A DNA stretch of 64,000 nt from Plasmodium brasilianum. Its lineage: Eukaryota > Apicomplexa > Aconoidasida > Haemosporida > Plasmodiidae. Below are positions 55,893 through 64,000 of this stretch, in pieces. The stretch lies in NCBI RefSeq assembly GCF_023973825.1, contig NC_090114.1:1-64000 (forward strand), written 5' to 3'. The notes beneath the pieces were generated by a model. It worked only from the letters and a program-made list of their open reading frames with translations, was not told where the DNA came from and made no database searches. How positions within the stretch are numbered: position 1 is the first letter of the stretch; the number at the start of each line of letters is the position of its first letter. The position numbers and the translations under genes are program-made.

Positions 55893-58669
55893 AATAGGAC
55901 AACAATTATCAATTCTAAGAATGGTATCCTATTAATAATTCAAAGTTTGTAAACATATTTTTGAAAAATTATTTATGTTAAATTATAATAATATTAATTA
56001 TAAAAGAAAAAAATAACATATACAATGTTAATTATAGCACTTCTATTAATTAGTACTCAAACACATAAAATTGTTTAGTGTTTCTATTTTTTTTAAAAAA
56101 TCAAATTTATAAGATCTACATAATCTACGAAGTACTGTGAATTCTCAAAGAAAATACAAACTAATTTTTTTTTTTTTTGTAGAATAAATTTTAAAAGTTA
56201 TACTTTTTAATTTATTCATTTATTTTCTAAATGAAAATTTTTAATATTCATATATCTAAAACATTAATTTCTTTTTAATTAATTATATACTCATAGAAGA
56301 TATACTAATATCTTAAAAAAAAGGAAAAGAAAAATATATGTTAAGGCAAAAATTTCTACAGAAATATCATATGCATTATCATTAATTCAAGATTTTTCCA
56401 GAAGAAGTAAATTTAAAAACAAGGATAATATATATTGCGTATAATATATACATAACAAATAAGAAGGAATAATAATACAATTTATTAAAATGTATTTTTT
56501 AGTATTTTTTTGCTGCAATTTTTAGCGTACAAGTTATTTTTCATTTATTCTGTCACAAATATATAAGATTACGAACGCATTTCAAAGTTACAAAATAGTA
56601 AATCGACCTGAATATATAAATAAATAATATTATTTTAAAAATGTATTTAACAACAAAATTTTATAATATAGTAATATTTATTACCTTATTCATTGAAACA
56701 CTAGGAGTGATAAATATTAAAATAGTATTTGGTATAAAAATTTATTTAATCGTTTGAAATATAACATAATGTTATTGTTCTTAGAAAATAGGATTTTCTC
56801 AAAATCACAATTAAAATATTAGAAAAATTATATTACAAAAGTTGTCATTAAAATTTCATAGATTTACACAATACATGCATTTATCGTGACTTTTATGAAG
56901 GCTATTATTAATCTACCTTGAACTGTTACTATGAATTAAACGTTCAACACTTTTTCTCATATCAGATATTACTAATTATAGTGTAAAACCGTCCATATAT
57001 AAATTCTAAAATTATAAAAAGTACGTTTTCTATTTTAATTATGTTAAACAATTAATTATAAATAACTTTTTCTATTTTAGAAATATTCGTGATTTCTAAA
57101 GGTTTTTCGAGCAGTTATTTTTAAAATAAAATATAATTTTCTAGATTATTTATGTTTTTGCTAAATTAAATAATAATGAAAAAATAGATTAATTACTTTA
57201 TAAAACATTTATTCTTCTGTATTTTTAATATATATATATATATATATCATATGTGAACTGTTCTATTATATATATATATATTGGTATAAACATTTTATTA
57301 TTATTTCATTCATTTGTTGATTCAATATTATTTTTTTCAAGATTATCTTATAAATCTATTATTTATACCAACATATATTATACTTTCAGTTTATGAAATT
57401 TTCAAATATATAAGTATTTAAAGTAATTAAATTTTTTTTTTTTTTACTATCGTATAAAATATAGTTAACATATTTTTGCATTTACAATGAGAATATTACT
57501 ATGCCTTTTTATTTTTTAATGCTTGCAAATTCTTCAATATACATAATATAATATTATTACACTTATTTAAAACTTTTACAAAAAATGTAGATATTTTTTT
57601 TAATAGACTTAATTAAAACTCATGTTATCAAAAAGAAGAATATAATATACTCATGAATTATTTATAGAAAAATAATTTTTTTTTTAATTTCATTTAATTT
57701 AAAAAAGAAGCTTCATTAATATAAATTAATTAGCAATTTTCCATATGAAGTGCATATAATTTTATACATCTTTAAAATGATGTTAATTATTTACATAATA
57801 TATAAATAAACATAAAGCATTTGAAAATATATTAAAAATTAGAATTTCGAATTATTGTATGAATGTAAAAAAATTATGTATTTATGCATTACTTCTAATC
57901 ATATTTTATCTTTTTAGGTATATATAAATGTCTTACAAATTTTACTATACTAATAAAAATAAATGCATTTACGCATATTATTTATTAATATATCATTACT
58001 TTCAATTCATTAATTTAAACTTTAAATATTGTAAAAAATATAAGGTATATGTTCTATATTTATAAATTTTTAGTATAATATATATTCAATTCATTTATGT
58101 CATATAGAATTTATACTAGAATTCACCACAATAATAAATTAATAAATCATAGTACCTCTAAATATAATTGTGAATATTTAAAATTGTGAAGATGTTGAAC
58201 TATTATATGTATCCTAAATTTAATAAAAATATTTTATTATTTATTTTTGCATTTTATTTTTTTTATCATTCAAAAAAAAAAAAAAATTCTGTAAAAAGTG
58301 ATTTACAATGAAATTGTTCCATAATGTATTCTCATAAAACTTATTTTATGTATTTTATATATACATCAATAAAACGAAATACATTTTCTTCATATCATTG
58401 AAAAAAAAACAAGACACGTATTTTTAAATTTAAATATTATCAAACATTTTTCATAATAAGTCAACAATTATTTATTTTAGAATATAAACAGATAAAAAAA
58501 TATAAAAAAGTATTATTTATGGATAAAATATAAATTAACACAAAAAATAAATAAAATTATACAAATTTCCTATTATATATTAATAATAAAGAACAAGTAC
58601 ATAATCTTAGAAGGAATATACTGAAATATAAAATTACATACATTAAATCAAAATAGTCAACTAAGCTGA

Positions 58670-58735
58670 GACAATAACTTAAACTAGAAATTGAAAAATA
58701 TTAAAACATTCTAAGTGACAGAAAAAATAAAAATA
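58670..58735 (-). repeat. Shared 3'-flank block, copy 4
   Basis: ATAACTTAAACTAGAAATTG, then AAATATTAAAACATTC and GACAGAAAAAATAAAAA, in the same order as the copies near 13.4, 20.3 and 42.3 kb, about 170-230 bases past the stop of the gene ending at 58902. Confidence 0.4.
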
Positions 58736-58901
58736 CCTTTTTTTACTGGTACATATCAATTAAACCAGTATTATATACATACGTCTATAAAATTTAATCA
58801 ATTATGAGTGTATGTATTATCAATACTATACTAAATACTGCGTATACTAAATCATATTAATGACTTCATTATAGAAAAAAAAATATTTATTATTACAGAT
58901 T

Positions 58902-59954
58902 TTACCTTTTCATGAATTTAATTTTTTCGTATTTTTTAACTTTTTTATGATAATAAATAAGTCCTGATATAAGAATTATACTTAATATGAAGATAGGCAC
59001 AAAATATATAAGGAATCCCAAAAAACCTGATACACAATAGTTTCTCATCTTACCTGAGGATTTTGACAAAGCTTGTGTGAACGGATTTAGAGATGGCTTC
59101 GTCAAAAAGGCATATAAGTATACAAAGGCGGAAGAAGTATTACTATTTTCAAACAATTCTGATAAATTTTTAATATCTGTAATATGAGAAAAAAATGGAT
59201 TACTTTCAAGACTTTGAACAGATACGGAAGGTGAAAGAAGAATTATTAATTTAAACAAACCACGAGAAAGCCCACATCCACAAAAATTATCTAATATGAA
59301 TGATACTGCTAATACCAAAAACAGCAATAAAGGTAAAGCTATTCGTAATCCGCATCTTTTAAGCAATATTTTTTTGTAAATCTTATCACTAATTGTCCTG
59401 TTGCTTTTAAGAAAATCTACGTAATCAAGTTCCTTGAATATTTTCTTTTCTAAATGGGAATATTTTTTTGTTTCAAATATACAAGATTTATTTTTCAGAC
59501 TTTTTTTATTGCGTCTTGCATTTGTTGATAAACTTCCATTTATGTGTTTCTTTTTTCCTACTTCACCTTCTTCATTACTAGATATATCTTCTTTATAGTT
59601 CACGCCATTTGGAGAATCTTCTTTTAAACAGAAAAAACTTAAATCTCTATCCTGCTTATATTTTGCCAATAAACGATAATTTGTTGTATACATTTTTCTA
59701 CGATAACTATAGCATTCATACAATGATTTGTTATGTATACTCTAAAAAAAAAAAAAAAAATCATTATGTATTCAAATAAATAATACCATACTAAAAACAA
59801 GTACTAACAAAAATAAAACTCAAAAAATACAAATAATACATAAAAATTTATGTAAAATTATTATAACCAAATAAACGTCAAATTGATATATCCAACTTAA
59901 AATAATAAATGTAACAATTTTAATAAATAACAGTGGCTTAATTTTTTGCTTCAT
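58902..59954 (-). CDS. fam-l/fam-m exported protein, LEKKIFKELDY type
   Basis: Exon 1 (59954-59868) begins MKQKIKPLLFIKIV, a 29-residue leader; its donor GTTATA is weaker than the GTATxx of the other fam genes. A 17-base poly-T tract precedes the acceptor, and exon 2 starts at 59741 in phase 0, giving about 308 residues. NYRLLAKYKQD (about residue 51, PEXEL-like) is followed by a variable basic stretch, the conserved centre FETKKYSHLEKKIFKELDY (about 117-135), SNRTISDKIYKKI, a first membrane span (about 160-178), a variable loop with LYAFLTKPS, a second span (about 270-290) and YYHKKVKKYEKIKFMKR. It pairs with the gene at 54.6 kb and is the paralogue of the gene at 42.5 kb. Predicted exported red-cell protein of unknown function. 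Confidence 0.86.
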
Positions 59955-60357
59955 TATAGAGAACGTTAAAATTAAAATATACTAAACTAGGATTCAGTTA
60001 AAAATATAATATTCTTTGAATGATAAAGAACACTGTTATTTTTTAATTAACGCGATTTCTTTTATTTTTTCGTAAAATCATAATAAAAAGTTTTTAAGTA
60101 CAATTAATTTTACAACAGATAAAAAAAAAAAAATAATTTCAGAAACAAACTATAAAATTTTTCTATTAAAATAGTTTTTGAAAAAATGCTATTAATTAAA
60201 AGAATACAAATTTAGTTAATTAATAGATATTCAAAGTACATAAATTATTCCTTTATTATACTGAAACAATTAAATAATTTTCTTATCAATGCTCATCAGA
60301 AAAAAAAATATATTTTTTTAATTAATATTTATATATATTGAGTATATAGAGAATATA

Positions 60358-60393
60358 GAATGTAGAGAATATAGATAATTCTTTCCCCTACAT
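60358..60393 (-). promoter_or_regulatory. Conserved upstream block, copy 4
   Basis: GAATGTAGAGAAT (60358-60370) is followed by ATTCTTTCCCCTACAT (60378-60393), an inverted copy with an internal insertion. It starts 404 bases upstream of the start codon at 59954. Confidence 0.5.
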
Positions 60394-62298
60394 ATCAGGA
60401 GAAATGTCACTTATTTAAATGATATTTTCCTATTAATAATACTAACATATTGAATAATATATTTTACAAACTGTTTATCTCTAAAAAAAATATTAATTAT
60501 TATGCCACCATAATAATAGTAAGAAGAAAACAAAAAATTAATATTTTGTACAAATTGTTTTTATTATTATATGTAGTATTGTAATTATATACTCCATAAA
60601 TATACACATCTTTTTATGATCTATAATATATTTTAAATGTCAAATATGATAAATCACGTAACCAAATAAAAAACAGTAAATTTCAAAGGTAAATAAAGAC
60701 CATACTTTTATGTTTGTAATATTATTTTTTGATGGGTATGGAATTTAAATAGTTATATTTTATATTATTTTTTATAAATGAAAAGTTTGTAAATTGTTAT
60801 GTTTATTTATATATATCTTGTTTTAGCTAATATAAATATTCAAAAGATATATAATAAATAAAAATAGAGTAATAGTTATATAATTTATAATGACTTAAGT
60901 ACAATGCTAATAGAAAAACGTTCTTGTTTAATTATATCAAATTCATACATAAACATAATTTTTTGCTATCATATATATTATCACAGCTATTTAAATTATT
61001 CATATAAAATATAATTAACTCGCGTAATTACATAGGATAAAACGTAAAATGATAAATGTTTATAGAAGTCCTGATTTAAATATAAAGCTTCATGTATTCT
61101 GAAATTGATAATGTTCTATTAATAAATAATTTTAAAAGGAAAATAATATTATTATTTAATTATAATTTCATACCTGAACTATAAAAAAATCTAGAAATTT
61201 ATTTATAGGTTTTTACATCAAATAAATTATTAAACATGTAATTTTCAAAATATTTTTTTATGAGGATTCTCCGCTATGTTTGCATTTAAATAAAAATGAA
61301 ATGTTAACACAAAAAGTGAAATAGATTATATTTTGTTAAATAAAAAAATTTCAGACATATTAAAATTAAATGTAATATCTCATACATTTATTAATAAGAA
61401 AAAAATGAAAACTTACAAACTTTAAAAAATAAAAAAGAAGAGCAATTGTTATAAATATAAATTACTTCATTAACCGAGTGAAATTATATAATTTTCAATA
61501 TTACATAATAGCTTAAAAGTCCCACCTATATTATATTATATTACAAATCCAAATGAAACAATTACATAAATAATTTTTGCATATAAAAGACTTATTTTTA
61601 TTCTAATTATGCGGAAATTTAAATTGCACATTTTATTAAATTAAGAAAGATATATTATATATATGTGTTCAGGATAATTTATTGTAATACAAATGAAATA
61701 TAGAAACATTTGGACTGCTAATATTATTTAATATATGTCTTTTTACTTTTATGTACAAACATATACTTGTAAAATATATACATTCTATAAGAAATAATTT
61801 ATAAGTATGCAACAATTAAATTTTGTTAACTTATTTTCATTAAGCATATAAGTAAAAATCATTACATACATGAAAAAAATATTTCTGAAAAAAATCTGTC
61901 ATTTTTTAGTAGGCTTAAGTTTTAACTCATCCTACTTCAGTGGCTTATTTAATAATTATAACAGCACATAAAACATTAAAATGTTTAAAAGGTGACTAAC
62001 AGAAGTACAGTTGCGACTCCTCTTGATAATTAAATAATTATGTCAGTAATGCTCGCCCTAATATATATTAAAGATTTTCCAATTAAATAAGAGATAAAAA
62101 ACTAATGAAAATTTTATAAACAAAAAGTATTCCATGGAGTAAATTATAAAGTATTACTCATTCATTCTTAAGGTTTTAAACGTTCTTTCTTAATAGAACA
62201 GGTGTATGTTCTGCTTTTATGCATAAGAATAAATATTCCTTATAGTTATTTAAAAGAAATATATCTAGCACTACATATGACTTGAATATAACAGATAT

Positions 62299-62555
62299 TC
62301 ATTTCATGAATAATTTTTTAGATGCATTTCTCTAATTGCCATTATCTTTACACTAATTCTTTCTATCATCTTTTAATTCAACATTACCTCTTCATTGTAT
62401 GGATCACCATATACATCAACATATAACATCTTTATTTCTATTTTATTTCTTCTCTTCTCTTTTTCTGAAAATAATATAACAAGTTTTGAGTCAAAAATTC
62501 CATTCCCACAATTATAATTGTCTAAAGGCATATAAAAAGTGTATTACAATGAAAA
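62299..62555 (-). pseudogene. Decayed coding remnant (copy C)
   Basis: Minus-strand frames read MPLDNYNCGNGIFDSKLV, ILFSEKEKRRNKIEIK, YVDVYGDPYNEE, then after a shift NVELKDDRKN, a stop, CKDNGN, a stop and RNASKKLFMK. The last part matches copy B (a stop, then CK..DN....ASxKL). It is about 2.35 kb upstream of the fam gene start at 59954. The ancestral gene was probably exported or surface-related, but I do not recognise it. Confidence 0.45.
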
Positions 62556-64000
62556 GTAATTTTCTTTATTATTTATAATGTGATAAATTTGCTTACGAAC
62601 AATGAAAACTGTCTTATAAATAAACTTATGTTTATATAACATGCAGCATCAAAAACATAAAGTAAATTTCATGCTAACGTACTATACTGCACATATTAAG
62701 TATGGACATATACAATTAAAAAAGATAAATATAAGCGATTTTGCTAATATAAAATATTTATTTTTTCCATTAAAATTGGATTTATTTAACTTTATAATTC
62801 ATCTATATAGGTAAAAATCCTATAGCATATTGACAAGTTAGTGACATAGTTTTATAGTAATTTCTGTGGCTATTTTATTTTATTTTTTAAAAAAAAATTA
62901 AATTGCATAAATAAAATGCAAGGTACAAAAAACCTCAGATGCTTTTAAAAATATTTTTATAAATACTTCCAGTAAACTTATTTATATAAAAGCTATGTGA
63001 AAATGATATTCAGGAAAACTAATTATATTAATGAATTTTTAAAAAGTATATATATATTCATAGCCTAACAGAACAGTTCTAAATTTTTGTTATTTATACT
63101 TTTCAGAAAAGAAATAAAATGACTTTTCTCGTACACAGAAATTTTATTTTATAATTAGAAAAAAAAATTAGTTGTGTTCAGCATAAGCATTTTAGCATAT
63201 GTCAGGAATATACTTATTACATTTTAGATGAACATCCTAATAATAAGCTTATATGTCCGTATCTTTTATACCTTTTAAACATTATTTTACAATCAAAGAA
63301 CGCAAATTATTGTATTGTATATAAAAGTATTCATAGGATGGAAAGAAATAATTAAAAGAAAATTTTATATTTATAGCACAAATTATAATCTAATATTTGC
63401 ACATACATATAACATGCAGAATATTTGTACTAGAATAATTTTAAAATTGTATTCTAATATTTAATTCAAATAAATAATTCTAACATTTTAAAGAGTTCTA
63501 TCCAATTTAACTCTTTTACAAAATTATATATTATTATTATAAATAGAATACTATAATTTCTATATAATTAAAAAAAAATTATTTTATTCATTATTACTAA
63601 AATAAAATTTATTATATTTAAGAATTAATATCTATTTTTTCATTTTTTATTTTTTTTTTTTTAAAAATATTAATTTATAATATATAGAGCAATGGTAATA
63701 TTAAAAAAACATAATAACCATGCAAGATTATATGTAATATGAAAACATATTTATTAATTATGATTATAAATAAAAAAAAATTATAATAAAAAAACTATTT
63801 TAAACAAATTAATTTACATCAAAAAATAGGATAATTAAGAAGATTTAAAAGATAGTATATAATATGTAATATAACATATAATAACATTTAAAAAAAACAA
63901 TTATGAATTACTTTCGTTTTTGTTACTTTCATAGAGGAAATAATAATACATATTATTTTTATTGGTATATAAATAAATATTTCTTAACATAACATATTAA

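Larger units (their letters stand above)
55441..58901. other. Spacer inside the second fam doublet
   Basis: No gene seen. It contains the upstream block at 55857-55892, TA runs near 57229-57290, and the shared 3'-flank block near 58670-58735. It aligns by eye with 39000-42506. Confidence 0.65.
54450..64000. repeat. Segmental duplication, right copy
   Basis: The counterpart of 37990-47700 at an offset of about 16.4 kb, with the same order: FHFERKW-type gene, motif, spacer, LEKKIFKELDY-type gene, motif, decayed remnant, AT-rich end. It may extend beyond the window. Divergence is considerable in non-coding DNA, so the event is not recent. Confidence 0.68.
59955..64000. other. Right-hand spacer
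   Basis: No intact gene. It contains the upstream block at 60358-60393 and the decayed remnant at 62299-62555. The end (63580-63900) aligns by eye with 47090-47400. Confidence 0.65.

Noticed and set aside
1..64000. Telomere-type repeats, tRNA, rRNA, CRISPR arrays or transposons
   Set aside because: None seen on either strand. Repeats are limited to TA, poly-A/T and family-linked blocks.

Overview
The window looks like a subtelomeric, gene-family-rich stretch of a human-type malaria parasite chromosome, most likely Plasmodium malariae or a close relative. The evidence is extreme A+T richness (about four fifths by eye), long poly-A/T and TA tracts, and short AT-rich introns with GTA...YAG ends. 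The gene content is made only of multigene families: PIR, STP1, and two-exon exported proteins of the fam-l/fam-m kind. Pairs of fam-l/fam-m genes are, from what I know of the family literature, characteristic of P. malariae. No telomere repeat, tRNA, rRNA, CRISPR or transposable element was seen. The species call rests on family recognition, not on a database search.

Layout, left to right. 1-10 kb is mostly non-coding, with one exported-protein gene (4163-4969, +) broken by a stop just before its C-terminal membrane segment. A full-length three-exon PIR gene follows at 10060-11906 (+). From 13.6 to 21.4 kb there are three broken genes on the minus strand: an exported protein with a frameshift (13578-14457), a PIR with two nonsense codons (18039-18713), and a fam-type gene with a lost start, stops and a frameshift (20571-21381). 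At 27633-30244 (+) lies an STP1 gene whose central exon is broken while its long Trp-containing cytoplasmic exon is open. A heavily decayed PIR is at 34291-35433 (+).

The right half (38-64 kb) holds two tandem minus-strand doublets of intact fam-type genes: 38093-38999 with 42507-43546, and 54567-55440 with 58902-59954. In each doublet one gene has an FDGK..FHFE(K/R)KW centre and the other a KY(S)xLEKKIFKELDY centre. The second doublet, its flanks and a decayed coding remnant upstream all lie about 16.4 kb from the first, so an old segmental duplication accounts for most of this half.

The most interesting non-coding signal is a conserved GAATGTAGAGAAT block, followed by a degenerate or (once) perfect inverted copy. 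It sits 400-417 bp upstream of the start codon of all four intact fam genes. A second shared block lies roughly 130-240 bp past the stop codons of several family members.

By family knowledge all these genes serve the host interface. The fam and exported proteins have a hydrophobic N-terminal exon, a relaxed PEXEL-like YRLLxKY motif and two membrane spans, and are expected to go to the infected red cell. PIR and STP1 are variant proteins with an ectodomain, one membrane span and a cytoplasmic exon. About half of the genes here are broken, which fits a reservoir of sequence for recombination.
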